The position numbers and the translations under genes are program-made. Positions 10,802 through 22,594 of a stretch of 64,000 nucleotides of DNA are shown here, piece after piece. Numbering within the stretch: the first letter of the stretch is position 1; each line of letters starts with the position of its first letter. Source of the stretch: Diphasiastrum complanatum. Its lineage: Eukaryota; Streptophyta; Lycopodiopsida; Lycopodiales; Lycopodiaceae. Under the pieces are notes generated by a model, which worked only from the letters and a program-made list of their open reading frames with translations, was not told the origin of the DNA and did not search any database. Location: contig CM055096.1 in assembly GCA_029204225.1 (NCBI GenBank), positions 61,548,957 to 61,612,956 on the forward strand. The letters are read 5' to 3'.

Positions 10802-12235
10802 ATGGAGCCTACTCCTATCACACAACCTATGTCCCTTGCTAAAGAGGTTATGGCATCTACCTTTGTCTTAGACCCTAATGCCTTGATGCTGGTAGGCAAT
10901 TAACAATCTACAGCAACAAATTGTGGATATGCAAGCTAGGCACAGTCGGGATTAGCGGGATCTCAAGGAATTGACGTAGCTAAGGTGTTCGCTCCTGAAG
11001 TTTTTGCTGGGCAAAAGAAGGATAGAACCCAAGAGGTGGTCTTGCAATGGCTGGATCGATGGAATTCGCACTTTTCCATGCACGATTCATCCGAGGATAA
11101 CAAGATCAATCTCGCCATCATGTACCTGCGAGGTAAAGCATTTACCTGGTGGCAAGATATAAGGGGTAAGCCTGAAGTTCCTAGGAATTGGGAAGATTTT
11201 TGTAAGGCCTTTAAGGTGGCCTTCCTTCCTATTCTTGATGATTTTCAATTTACTTGTCAGTATGCAATGATCCATATGGGGAACCGACCCCTGGATCAGT
11301 ACTTACAAGACTTTCAGGAAGTCTATTCTAGTTTTGCAACTAGAATAGACCCTGTGTTAGTAAAGTTGCCAGCTAGAGGTTAGGAGGAACCAGCCTCTTA
11401 CCCTCGAGGATGCTGTTCGCTTCGCCAGGATCTACGACGGTACTTGTATGATGGCTAAGCTTGAGACTGGTGTCTTGCCAGACGTTAAGGGTAAGAAGCC
11501 TTTCTTTCCAAAGAAATCGAAAGATAAGGCAAAGGATGGGTCTTCGGGTTCAGGTAAGTCAAAGAGAAGATCTACCTTGGACCAGGAAACCTTTACGAAA
11601 GCTAGAAGCGACAATCTATGCTTCAACTGCATGGAACCAGGTCATGTCACGAAGGAATGTCCAAAGAAACGGAAAGCTGAAGGGGCATCTTTTAAGATGC
11701 CAGGTAACTCTAGCATATCTAGTATAGATCTTTCCTTTGCTGGTAATTCTGTGTGTGAGCATTGTTGTTTTAATACGGCTGTTTTTGGCCCTCATGACCT
11801 CATTTGGATGAAGGGGGTTGTGAGTGGTCAAGTCGTAACTGTTTTATTTGACGATGGTTCCACACATAATTTTATTAACGCTAATTTGTTGCAGAAGCTA
11901 AAGGTGGAAACAAGGCAAAGTGACCAACGATACACAGTGAAGTTGACAACGGGAACAAAAAGCCAAGTTTGGGACCAAATAGTCCTATGTCTACCAATAG
12001 AGATTCAAGCCTATAAGGATAAATTAGACTTCCACATTATGAATCTAGATAGGGTAGATGTTATACTTGGTAAGGAGTGGTTCTATGAGAGGAACAAGTC
12101 TATCAAGAAAAACTATGTAACACACAGTTTGTCGTTCTTGCATAATGGCTCACTCATAGAATTGAATGGAAATGTTGATATGTCTACTCCGTATATGCTT
12201 TCTGCTTTGCAAAGTATTAAATGCATGGAATGTTG
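10802..12235 (+). pseudogene. Ty3/gypsy gag-protease
   Basis: The likely start is ATG 10802 (MEPTPITQ), broken by a stop at about 10901. From 10985 a retrotransposon gag domain follows, with GKAFTWWQDIRG and the DYLQDF-like block DQYLQDFQEVY. A frameshift near 11375 moves the reading to the frame of 11448-12323. That part has a basic linker, a CCHC zinc knuckle (CFNCMEPGHVTKEC, about 11620-11660), and an aspartic protease with LFDDGSTHNFI (about 11845-11880) and VDVILGKEW. The final 30-odd codons belong to an inverted RT scrap. The DDG in place of the usual DSG/DGG protease box is a variant. No RT follows, so the element is truncated. Confidence 0.8.
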
Positions 12236-12345
12236 CAGGAGCATTGGTAATACCAAAAGGCATCATCATGAATTCATAAAGTCGCGAAGAAGTTCGAAAA
12301 GAAATCTTATGCACATCTTCTAGACCTTGATCTGATGGTATCAAT
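12223..12345 (-). pseudogene. Inverted scrap of gypsy reverse transcriptase
   Basis: The minus strand encodes [17 protein letters not shown], then [17 protein letters not shown], the classic gypsy RT block, in reverse orientation to the gag-protease it abuts. Only about 40 codons remain. Confidence 0.75.
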
Positions 12346-13350
12346 TGCCGCTAAACACGCATACACCTTTCAATTTATCATGTTATCATCCACTCTAGGA
12401 ATAGGAAACCGATTCTTGATCGTTTATATTATTGAGAGACATGCAAAAACTTTCATCTCTCTTTTAAATAAGCAAACTTGGAGATTGTGAACTACCAGAT
12501 CTAATTAGCCCCTTTGACAGTAAGCCCATAATTTGCTTTTCAATTTCCTATTGTTGAAAGTGACTAACTTGTCATCACTGCCCTCCCGATAACTCCTTTA
12601 CAGACTTACCATTTGATAGCATGCATCCAGTTAATTCCAAAATGCCCCATTTCTCCTCCATTTTTCTCTAGAGGGTATGACATTGTAATTCGTCTTCAAT
12701 GCCTTTTTTCTACAAAATTAGTTCAAAACATTCTCCACTGTTATCTATTGACATTTCATCTTGTCTCAATAGATATTTTAATTTAAGTAACTTGGAATTT
12801 TTCCTCATAAAACATGGAATTGCTTTCTTAGAGTAACATCTACAGATTCTATAAATATTTCACTCCAAATATATCCTTACTAAAAGTTCCATCTGAATTT
12901 TGTTGCACTAGATCAAGCAGCTCAACACTTGTACTTCTGTTGTACTTAGAAATGCTCTCAACAAACATTTGGATCTAGGAATATGCCCTCTTTCATGTTT
13001 GTCACCCTGTTGTTTTGTTTCAACAATTTACAATTTCTAAGACTTACATACCTCTGATGCCAAACATTTACCTGATCTCAACCTCCATTTATAAGAGCAA
13101 ATAATGCTTTCATTGTATCAGCTTCCTTTCTTTTGTGGAGACCTTTGAGGCGATTGATATTCATCAGTGGACATTTTCTACTTATGACGCATTTTCCATG
13201 GTAACATAAGTCGTTCCATGATATGCCATCCCACAAACTAATGGGCCACTCTTTCCTCCTCCAATTTGAACTGGCGCTAATTCTATAAGTAAGTCATGCA
13301 ATGTGTTGCAATTGAATCCACAAGCATCCTTATCATCATCATCACATCAA
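12346..13350. other. No gene recognised
   Basis: AT-rich sequence with stops in all frames and no motif I can assign. Confidence 0.5.
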
Positions 13351-13700
13351 TGTAGGAAATAGAAGCCTAAGGATCCAGGATCTTAACTATTCAATCACAC
13401 AAAGCATTCTCGAAAGAAAGAGAGAGATGGCTAGAAACCCTCTTGTAGAAACTCGTGGACAGCCAAGGAGAATAGTCAGTATTGCTTACAAAAGTGTCTT
13501 ATACAAATGGGATGCGCACATATATATAGTCCAAGATGACTATCTAACTTCATGATTATTGGCTATCCAACTACTTGACTATTGGCTTTCCAACTACTTG
13601 ACTATTGGCTGTCCAACTACTCATCTCATCCGGTATGAGGGAGGTCCTGGGTTCGAATCCTGGTCTGTCCATCCATATTATGATTTATGGATTTCTAACA
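13351..13700 (+). repeat. Copia-type LTR (350 bp) with a tRNA-like B box
   Basis: The segment begins TGTAGGAAATAG and ends TTTCTAACA, the same terminal style as the 22144-32557 copia LTRs (TGTAGGAAAG...TTTCTAACA), and is followed immediately by a PBS. Inside are three near-repeats of a 23-bp unit (CTACTTGACTATTGGCT..., 13555-13620) and, at about 13650, GGGTTCGAATCC, a good RNA polymerase III B-box match. No second LTR copy is in the window. Confidence 0.6.
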
Positions 13701-13714
13701 TGGTATCAGAGCCA
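13701..13714 (+). promoter_or_regulatory. Primer-binding site
   Basis: TGGTATCAGAGCCA directly abuts the LTR end TTTCTAACA. No gag follows; the sequence becomes the hAT-associated region. Confidence 0.7.
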
Positions 13715-13822
13715 AGTTAGACCTAACAGTTCATGGTGTCAAAGCCATGGTTAGGTGGCCCAAGTTGTGGGGCAAGTGACAGCTAGGACCCCAACCAAGC
13801 AATGTTTCGAGGGCTCGCTTCA

Positions 13823-13880
13823 TACGTCGTTTCGAAACGCGTTCGAAACGCGTTTGAAACACGTTTGAAACGACTGGTTC
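13823..13880. repeat. Cluster of GTTTCGAAACG-type motifs
   Basis: About five imperfect copies of a 10-12-bp palindromic unit (CGTTTCGAAACGCG, GTTCGAAACGCG, GTTTGAAACACG, GTTTGAAACGAC) are packed together about 0.9 kb beyond the 3' end of the minus-strand hAT gene. Short clustered subterminal repeats are typical of hAT element ends, so this may be that end. No matching terminal inverted repeat was identified. Confidence 0.4.
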
Positions 13881-13959
13881 TGGCTCAAAACGGGAGTTTT
13901 TTTTTAGGGGTTTTTTTTTTTAATGTGTTTTTGAGGGTTTACACATGTCATAGACAGTC

Positions 13960-14560
13960 TAGTAACAAGTAGATACATCCAATTTCATGAGAATGCTCTA
14001 GAGAATGCAATTCAAGAGGAGAAGCTGTAGTATCAGGATTCAGTATGTGGTCACTGCCAACTGGTCACGACTCAGTGCTCACTTGACACTTTCCTTAGTC
14101 AATTGTTGATATTGTCACCATTCATCATACATATTACAGTCTCAATTTTCAAACATCCAGGAACTTCCAAAGATTGTAAAGTTTAAACAGTAAAGTTACA
14201 AACTAATAACTATTATCTATAGAAGTTAGAACTTTCAACTTTCAGCTTACTACTTACTACTTAGTACTTAGAAGTTACTAGTTAGTACTTACAAGTTTGA
14301 AGTTACAACTTACAACTTACAAATCACAAATTACAAATTACAATGCACTGACCAGTGACCACTAACTTGGAAGTAACTTCAAGTTGGCAGTGGGCACTAA
14401 GTTCTAACTTCTAAGTAGTAACTTCTAGTATTAAGTAATAAGTAACTACTAACAATTTTGAATTTACAAATCAGACTTCAGTGAATCACAAATTACAATT
14501 CAAGAGCCAAAAGTTTGAACTTTAAAGTTTAAAGTAAACTGTAAAAGCAATGATGCTATC
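13960..14560. repeat. Low-complexity ACTTACTA/AAATTACAA-rich tract
   Basis: Loosely repeated words (CTTACTACTTAG, AAGTTAC, ACAAATTACAA) occur on both strands and recur in the introns and flanks of the hAT gene (for example 15110-15210 and 16080-16170). No coding potential. Confidence 0.5.
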
Positions 14561-14792
14561 AATAATCATGCTGCATAAATAACAAGAGTGTCAAGCGTGG
14601 CCTCGGTCCTCAAGGCTCAAGCCTGAGGCCCCATGAGTCTGAAGTCAACTGTCATATGTAAACAGTAATATGTATAACTACTATGCTAGAGCCCTCAGCC
14701 TAGAATATGCCACTAATAACTATCATCTATGATCTATGCTGAGCAGTGAGTACTGAGCAGTGAGTCCCCCCCCCCCAATGCCCATCCAGGCT

Positions 14793-16874
14793 CTAGCCTC
14801 TAGCTGCCTGCCTCGGACGCTGTCGTCGTGGAGGCACTGGCATGTCCTCAGGCTCAATGTCATCCTCCCCATCATCAGAGTCACCCTCATCCTCCTCATC
14901 CGATCCCTCACCCTCAGTGGTGGATTCCTCATCTGAGTCAGAGCTAGAGGGACTCTTAGAGGTGTCTGAGACTGCTGCATGGCTCGAGCCCTCTCCTGCG
15001 CTCCTGGTCCTGCGTGCTGCAGCTCGAGTGGTAGGCCCTGCGCAATGCACACAAGGAAATTGGAATCAGGACTTAGGCTCGACTCTCGAGTCTCGAGATG
15101 TCATATTAATTTTAAGTTTTAACTTACAATTTACAAATTACAAATTAGTAATTACATTTTACAATCTAGTAATCTACTATCTAGTATTTCTACAAAATTT
15201 CAAAGTACTAAAAGCCTACTAATGTAATGCAGTGAATCGGGGAATTGGGCATCGAAATCAACCTGCAGCTGCTAAGGCCTCCCGATGGAGTAGAGCATAG
15301 ACATCCTCCTCCTCTTGTGATCTTGGTGGCAAGTCCGGAACCTTTGCCACATCGATCTCATCGGGATTAACCTACGAAAATTGAAATTAAACCAAGATTT
15401 TGATTCTCAATAGTAAGTATTGGTAAACGATTTAAAAAAAATAGCAAATTTGAAATGTAAAAGTTGAAACTTGAAACTTGAAGCTTGAAGGTTCTAACTT
15501 CTTAGTGTAGAGTCTAGACTTTACTATCTAGACAAATCATGATTCATGGTACATACTATAGAATTCAGATTAATGATTTAATCATGAATCATGATTCATT
15601 ACCTGTATGGGCTCCCCAGTCTCTCTCAGCTTCTTCACAAGCCGTAGGTTGGCATGCACATACACCAACCTCTCCAGCTGCGCAGTAGAAAGTTTGTTCC
15701 TCCTCTTCGTATGAATCAGAGAGAACACACTCCAATTTCTCTCACATGCATGTGAGAGGACGCGGATGGCAAGTTTTTGCAACTTGGGAACATCATTCCC
15801 ATACTTCATCCACCATGAAACAGGGCGCAATTGCCCTTCCCTCAGCATGGCAGCTGCACGATCGAAATCGAGGCGCTCGGTCCTGAACATTCAACATTCA
15901 TCACCATTCAAATTTCAAAATATATTAGTAAATACTAAATGCTTACAAATTACTACTATTAAGTTTTAACTAGCAACTAGCTTAAGCCTTATGGTGATCT
16001 ACATTAAACGCAGCGGGTCACTACCTCAGCGCACTTTGAGCGGGTCATTAGGCCATTGATACATATTAAATATACATACTACATAGATGAATACATATAC
16101 CTGGGATGATATTACATACCTGGGTCCTGAATACATATTACAATTTACTAATTACATAGTACATACCTGAATAAATTCAAGTCATCCATGAGTGCATCCT
16201 GATCCCTGGGATCAGGATAGATAGAGGCGACGTAGGAATGCCATCCTTGCCTGAGCTCTCGATCATGGAATTGATCCTCCGTCCTCCATAGTGGATGAAG
16301 CAAGCAAGCCACGGCATGCAGAGGTTGATGGAACCACTGCCATCTCCCTAGAAATAGGCCCCTTACTTCTTCCAGCCTGCAAACAATCAGGAGTCAGGAC
16401 TCAGGAGTGAAGTTTGAGGCTTGAGCATTCAAGTCTCAAGGGTCAAGATTCAAGAACTATTAAGTTTTAACTAAATTCTAATCATGAATGTCAATGAACA
16501 ATGAACATTGAAGATTCAAGAATCAACTTTGAAACTTTTAACGTAGTTACTAGACTCTAGTAATATACCTGTCAGGAGCCATGGTGGTGCAACTCTGAAG
16601 CTGCTCTCCCAGCTTATCCATAAACTCATAAAGAAGGCCTAAGGTGGAACCCTCTCTATCAGTAAGGCGAAGCACGCTATAGATAGGCTGCATGGATATG
16701 ACAATGGAGCGTGCATCATCCCAAAATGAAGTCCCCATCACGATCGCCTCAAATCTCCTGGCCTTGGCCTCTCGTGATCGGCCCCACTCTGCCCAATGGG
16801 GTGAAACCACTGTCATCCTCAAGCTTCCATGCACTTTTACGAGCCACTCCAAAACAATGAGCATATAGGCAAAC
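14793..16874 (-). CDS. hAT-family transposase, 3' half (five exons)
   Basis: The plant hAT transposase is a DNA-cutting enzyme that moves hAT elements; the C-terminal hATC region drives dimerisation. Minus-strand exons are 16874-16569, 16376-16167, 15882-15603, 15371-15263 and 15037-14793. Every junction is GT-AG and every phase matches, with no stop or frameshift over about 380 codons. Exon 1 carries SPHWAEWGR and SFWDDAR and PIYSVLRLTDREG; exon 2 FLGRWQWFHQPLHAVACLLHP; exon 3 the hATC block WWMKYG, LQKLAIRVLS, ACERNWSVFSLIHTKRRNKL. The last exon is a highly acidic tail ending PPRRQRPRQAARG. A few residues usual before ACERNW are absent. The 5' half (BED finger, DUF659 region) was not found upstream; sequence changes character above 16930. 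It could be a truncated transposon or a co-opted gene. Confidence 0.8.
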
Positions 16875-16929
16875 CTAGGATGAAAATCATGAAATAAGAT
16901 TTGTAATTGGTCATAGCTAGGCAACAAGT

Positions 16930-18920
16930 AGTTCTAATTTTGAAGACCAATTTGGTAAAGATTTTCAATGCCACAAATATATCTAACTTGGTCAAACTCG
17001 TCATCAATCACAACGCCAACAAAATTCCTTAGATCAGTAGAAGTGAACAGACATCTAACGGAGAAAACCTTTCAAGTTGACAATGACTAAAGCGAATAAA
17101 GAAATTGTGACATGAGTATCTGAGGCACCCAAAAGAGCTTTTACATGAGCAACAAAGAGCTCTAGAAATATCTTTCGAGAATACCAATCGAAAAGTTGTT
17201 GGAGACAACATTAATATTGACTATCAAAGTGTATATAATAATATGATCTTCGAGGATCAATATGTTGATAATCCTTGGGATAACAAGAATGAAGATGAAT
17301 TTTTTAGATATCAATACCATATGACCTATTTGAACATTATAATGATGTGAATATCACTAGGATGTGGCCAAATATGGAACACACATTTTTGACTTGAAAC
17401 GTCACTACTTTGAATCATCAGCACATGTACCAATCATTTTGTTCAAAAGGGATATGTGGCTATCCATCTTCAACAAGACATTGTCACTAACCTTGCTCCT
17501 ATCGATCAATCAAGAAAAAACTCCAACAACACTCTACCAAACGAATTGGAGGAGACATTAGTACAAGACCATGTACAACAACAGGAAGCTAAAGGCATTG
17601 TGTCACAAATTTGACTGAACAAGAGATAGAATTAGTCAATAGGACAATTAATAAAATGGCTTAAATAAGCACGCTATATTTGTAAAGATCAAGACTGTGA
17701 TAACAGTTGTAGGGCCCAGTGTAGCTAAATAAGGCCCCAAACTCATATTAGAGGCACAAAGGACCACTATAAATAGCTGAGTCGTGCTAAATTTGGAAAG
17801 TATTCTATATTTGTCATTTTTGAGAATTCTATGTGTGGAGCTTCTCTTTGAGAGCTATGGCAAAAAGCCATTGCAATGTTCATGTGCTTACAATCTCATG
17901 GGAGCTTAGGGCTTGATGTACTGAATGATCAATAATAATGATGAATCCTACCTTTCTTTATCAAATTTGGTAAATGTTTCTCTAATTTATCTAATTTCTT
18001 GATTTTTTGATAGTTCTTGCTTTCACCCTGCTAATTTGATGTTCATGAATGGATTAGATGTTTGGATGCTATTATTGGCACATGACACTTAAAATCCGGG
18101 TACTTTTATTAAGCTTTGAGATAAAATATCTGTCAAACCCCTTATTTAAGTGGTTGTTCGTTTGCCAAAACACCAATCTTAAGATGTATGGAAAACTTCC
18201 CTCATGCTAGCACTTGTCAATTCAATTCTTATGCTTGATCAAATCAAGAAGGTTACCCACACAATGCACATGGCCTCGGTGATATCTGTTAAGGGAACTA
18301 CTCCATGTAGCCTAAACAATCAGCACTGGATTCTTCTTGTCCTTATCACGTCATAGTTTGAGAAGGACTTCGTGTTGTCTTCTTGAACATTAATTGACTA
18401 TTTTGTATTTGAGCTCACACATTTAACAGAATGGTGATTATCTTCCAGAAAGGAAGAATGGCCATTGATAGCAAACATTCCATTTTACAGCATTTTCTAG
18501 AATGGAAAGGTAGAAAACAGCATTGATATGATGGCCATTGATAGCAAACATTCCATTTTACAGCATTTTCTAAAATGGAAAGGTAGAAAACAGCATTGAT
18601 ATGTGCGCTGTACTGATAAAGTATCACACGGAAGAAGAACGGGTCAAATAGGTAAACATGAACTTTATGATTTGCAAAACAGCTTGTTTTTCTCAAACAC
18701 AGTCTCATTATAGATCCAATTATCAACTTCTTTAATGGGTGACACCATAAGGCTTCTGTGTATTGTATCATCAGAAGCTGAAGCAAACACCTCCTTACAA
18801 TTGCTGACAAGGTGTCAAGCTCAATAGGTTTCCATCTTTTGGCTGCTAGAATATGTGACTAGACTTTTGCAAACACACAGATTGGTAAAAGTATAACACG
18901 GGCAAAAACATAGAAACTTT
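16930..18920. other. No gene recognised; possible LTR fragment
   Basis: Short broken ORFs only. Around 17765-17785 a TATA-like CACTATAAATAGCTG is followed within 200 bp by AATCAATAATAATGATG, so 17700-17960 could be a retroelement LTR, but no partner copy is seen. A 73-bp tandem duplication lies at 18458-18603 (unit ATGGCCATTGATAGCAAACA...). Confidence 0.4.
18458..18603. repeat. 73-bp tandem duplication
   Basis: Two nearly identical copies, starting at 18458 and 18531, both containing GCAAACATTCCATTTTACAG; they differ at one visible base (TCTAGAATGG versus TCTAAAATGG). Confidence 0.85.
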
Positions 18921-19734
18921 CTTCTGCGGATGGTTAGTCTGAGGTTATTAACCGGGTATTGGAGGATTATTTACGACATTATGTTTCTCCTTCTGGTCGT
19001 GATTGGGATCAGCATTTATGTTTGGTTGAGTATAGTTATAACAGTTCTGTTAGTTCCAGCACAGGTGTTTCTCCTTTCCTGCTTGCTCATGGATACTCAC
19101 CAGTTCTACCCGTTATACTTGCTCCTCCAGATGATGCACCTGTTACTATTTCATCTTATCTTTCGAGTGCTCGTGAGATTATTACTAGAGCTGCTACTCA
19201 TTTACAGCATATTCAGCAGCGGTACAGGACCATTGTTGATCGTCATCGGCGCCATGTTGAGTTTGCAGAGGGAGATACTATTTTTCTCCGGTTACGCTTT
19301 GGTCGCCATCGTTTTGTACAGGGTCTTGCTTCTACTGAGAAGCTTGCGCCGCGCTATTATGGGCCTTTTCAGATTCTTGAGCGCCTCAATCCAGTTACAT
19401 ATCGTCTTGAGTTACCTGCTGCTACTCGGGCTTGTGATATCTTTCATGTCAGTTTATTACGTGCTGCTATTGAGGATGATGCTCCTCGAGATTCCTCATT
19501 GCCTACAGATCCAGAGCTTTTTCCATTCCTGCCAGCTGCTATTTTACAGGTGCGCTTATTGCATAGTCGTCGCCATCGGCAGGTTCAGTTTTTGGTCCAG
19601 TGCGATGGTCGTCCTATTGAGGAGGCTACTTGGGAGCCCATTGATGTTTTTTTTCTCAGATGGGATATCTTGATGCAGTATTTTTCTCTGGCACTGGTTC
19701 TTATCTTTTTTTTTTTTGCTTACATTGGGGGCAA
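18921..19734 (+). pseudogene. Chromovirus integrase C-terminus and chromodomain
   Basis: The reading frame from about 18921 resembles the end of the integrase core (SEVINRVLEDYLRHYV), with one stop (TAG) at about 18930. The open part starts at 18959. It then has STGVSPFLLAHGYSP, the linker GDTIFLRLRFGRHRF, and the C-terminal KLAPRYYGPFQILERLNPVTYRLELP. A chromodomain-like block follows (RRHRQVQFLVQCDGRPIEEATWEP, about 19565-19645). A purine-rich ATTGGGGGCAA (19724-19734) precedes TGTTCTTTATAG, the probable 3' LTR start, into which the frame reads. gag, protease and RT are absent. This is a 5'-truncated gypsy element. Confidence 0.85.
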
Positions 19735-20100
19735 TGTTCTTTATAGCCAGGGAGGGTTATGGACTACAGGATACAGGCCTACCGGGCTACTCTGCATATA
19801 TTCCGCAGGCCTCTTTACATTTACTGTTGGTTATGTATATTTCTGGTTACGCATTTTATATTAGTCATGTACAGGCCCCAGAGCCTCTTTTATATGCTCA
19901 TGACCGGCACTGGGTCCTTTTTTATGACATCGACTAGCCTTGGGCCCTTATTATATGGTTATATGTGGAGTGGGGGTCCGTAGGAGGGCGCACTATTTTC
20001 CCTCCACATTTTGCCTCCCTTTACTTTTGAATTCCTATTTTAGGGTTCATTGGTAGGGTATTTATGGGGGCATTTGTACACTCATTTTTCAGATTATTGA
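19735..20100 (+). repeat. Probable 3' LTR of the chromovirus fragment
   Basis: Begins TGTTCTTTATAG immediately after a purine tract and the end of integrase. The far boundary cannot be fixed because no 5' LTR is present; 20100 is a guess. Confidence 0.4.
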
Positions 20101-21058
20101 TTGGTATTGCTTGGGCTCTTCGTGGGAGAACCTATTGTCTTGTCTATTGCTTGTAGGGCTTTAGTCTATTGCTGTCTTTTATGCTTCATTGATTCAACAC
20201 TTGAGATTTTGATCATCACTAATACAATGATCAAACATGGAAATCCGACCCCGCACATGTGTGGTACGGCCTCCAGTGCGGCCTACTATCAGAGAATGAA
20301 TGTAATCAAGTTAGTTTACTATGGAATCATAAAATCACAAGACAAATGTAGGAAAAACTCGACATTGCCAATTTGCTTTCAAATCTCTAGCTTGCATCTA
20401 TGGAATGATAGATTCTATGTACAATAGGGCTCTTCTCCTCTGATGTTAGGTGAAAATCCAGCATGTTTCAAGGAGCCTAATTGACAATTTTGCCCTAATG
20501 TGTCAATCTTACCTAACCCTAGAGTTATGCCAATTTGGTGGTTAGGTTACTCATCTACCTCAATGATTTGAGGGAAACTTGACCAAACAACTTAACTAAA
20601 TCCTATGACTAGGTCCTAACGAACCTAGGCCTATTCTCACACGTGTGAACATGCTCACACACGTGGATTTGAAAAATGTACGATAACCTATGTGTTTATC
20701 AAGCTAATTTTTGTCAATTTTGACAATTTTTCACACTCCTCAAATTTAGCTTGATAAAACTATTGTATATCTATCTACAACTAAGAGCTGATCTTAGCTT
20801 GCTTAATGAATACTCTTAGAAGAATTCCAGCTACAAACAAGGAACTTATGAGACTCCTATAGAGAATGATGTCCTTACAAGATGTTCCATTGACGTGTAT
20901 TCATACATGCATAGATCCATATGAGATCTTCTTAGAAATGAAGTAGCAAGCTAAAATCAATAAAATCCAGCAAGAAAAGTGGAGCTCAGGCTACTTCAAT
21001 ATCCAAAATAAGTGAAGACGGCCGAGATCTAGCATTTTGCACCTTCTTGATGCTTACT
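20101..21058. other. No gene recognised
   Basis: Only short ORFs. An inverted repeat TATCAAGCTAA/TTTAGCTTGATA at about 20697-20758 could form a hairpin with a loop of about 38 nt. Confidence 0.45.
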
Positions 21059-22090
21059 TTAAATGCAAATCCAATAAGCTTTTTTTGAAGAGCAATATCC
21101 TACCATTATTCCTATCATTGATGTAGGATTTTCTTTGGTCCTTACATTGATATGATCATGCACAAAGCATGTGGACTCAAAGATTTCCAAAGCAAACATA
21201 CTAAATGAAGCTTTATCCTTTATGACACCATTATTCAAACTATTACAAAAATAGTTATCCAATGAAATTGCTTTATCAACAACAAGTGTAGATTGGAAAG
21301 CATTCAACTTCATTGTCTTGTCACATAATTTACTAAACATCATGAATGTTGACGATAAGAAATAAGTCATTTCAAGTCTTCTAACACTGTCGATGAGAAA
21401 TTCAACGATAGTAGCATCTCAATTGCTTTTTGCCCTTGCAAGGTGCACACTTGAATGAATAGATTGCATGAATTTTGAGGCTTGGCCTTTGTCCTTGAGG
21501 ACCTTCTTGGAGCTCTCGGGTTTTGAGGCTGATCCTCAAGATCTTCCTCTCTTTGATGCTCCTCCTCAATCCTAATAAGGCACTGTGACAAGATCTCCAC
21601 TTGAGTGATCTCCTCCTTTGCCATGTTCAGACTCTCAAAAGCTAGCATCCAATTTAAACAATCTTCCATGTTCAAATGCCTTTGCTATGCAACATCATTC
21701 TTGGAACAAACACCATGCTTGAAGGGACATCCAAACCATTATCCATAAGTTGACCAACACTTAGCAAATTTTTGGTGATTGATGGAACATAAAGAACATT
21801 GTCTAGATCCATTCTTCTAGAAGATCCTAGACACAAAGGGATGGTTCCAACAACATGAATTCTACATTGCTCGTCACTTGATGTAAATATGGACTTTTTA
21901 GCACCATTAAGTGAAAGTTGAGAAACAGTCCTTTTCAAATGTCATGTGGGAGCTAGCCCCACTATCAATCCACCATAACTCCCTTGAGTTGATCTTGCTT
22001 GTTGGTATGGATGTAGATGCCATAAAGGATAATTCTTGTTCATCCTCCTCCTCATGTGCAAGGTTTCCTTGTTTGCTCTCCTCTTGGCTA
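21059..22090 (-). pseudogene. Scrambled Ty1/copia pol remnant
   Basis: Minus-strand pieces: a protease active-site block (WWIDSGASSHMTFEKDC, about 21930-21990) and, in another frame, NGAKKSIFTSSDEQC, LDNVLYVPSITKNLLSVGQ (21672-21938). Then a linker with RRSSRTKAKPQ (about 21480-21510), and an integrase C-terminal piece FVHDHINVRTKENPTS, GIMVGYCSSKKAYW (21059-21180). The integrase core is missing and the linker lies before the integrase end, so the copy is rearranged as well as frameshifted. It abuts the left flank of the 22144-32557 element. Confidence 0.65.
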
Positions 22091-22143
22091 GAAGCCTAAT
22101 TTGAGGAGATCAAAATCAAGTGAAACCTTTGTGAGTTTCTAGA

Positions 22144-22594
22144 TGTAGGAAAGCAAGAGTCAAGTCACCAAGATCTAGTTATCAATCAATCTCCACAGAA
22201 AACAAGAGAGAAGAGGCTGGGTGCCCAACTCTAAGAGAGAGAGAGAGAGAAAACAGCAACAAGAGCAATGAAGGGCAATGCTTAGCCAAACTGTAAAAAT
22301 GGAATACACAATGAGCATCTAAGTACTCTACCTGGATGTGACCAAGTGCCACCAAACCCTAAGGTTAATTACTTACTAAATGTAGGGCACCCCCAAAAGT
22401 CAAGATAGGGCCCCTAAACAAAATTAGACCCCTAAGGACCCACGAGTCATTACATGACCAAAATTGGGTCCAACTGAACTTAAGACAAACTTAAGCTGGC
22501 CTAAATAACTAAATACCTATGGTTACACAAATCTCGACCTTTTGGGTCAAAGTAACCTATGGATTAAGTTTAGCATAGTCATTTATTTCTAACA
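22144..22594 (-). repeat. 3' LTR of the host copia element
   Basis: 451 bp; differs from its partner mainly by a much shorter GA tract (about 22227-22252). Confidence 0.9.

Noticed and set aside
18930-19673. 247-codon hydrophobic plus-strand ORF
   Set aside because: It is the out-of-frame shadow of the chromovirus integrase frame, whose motifs are clear.
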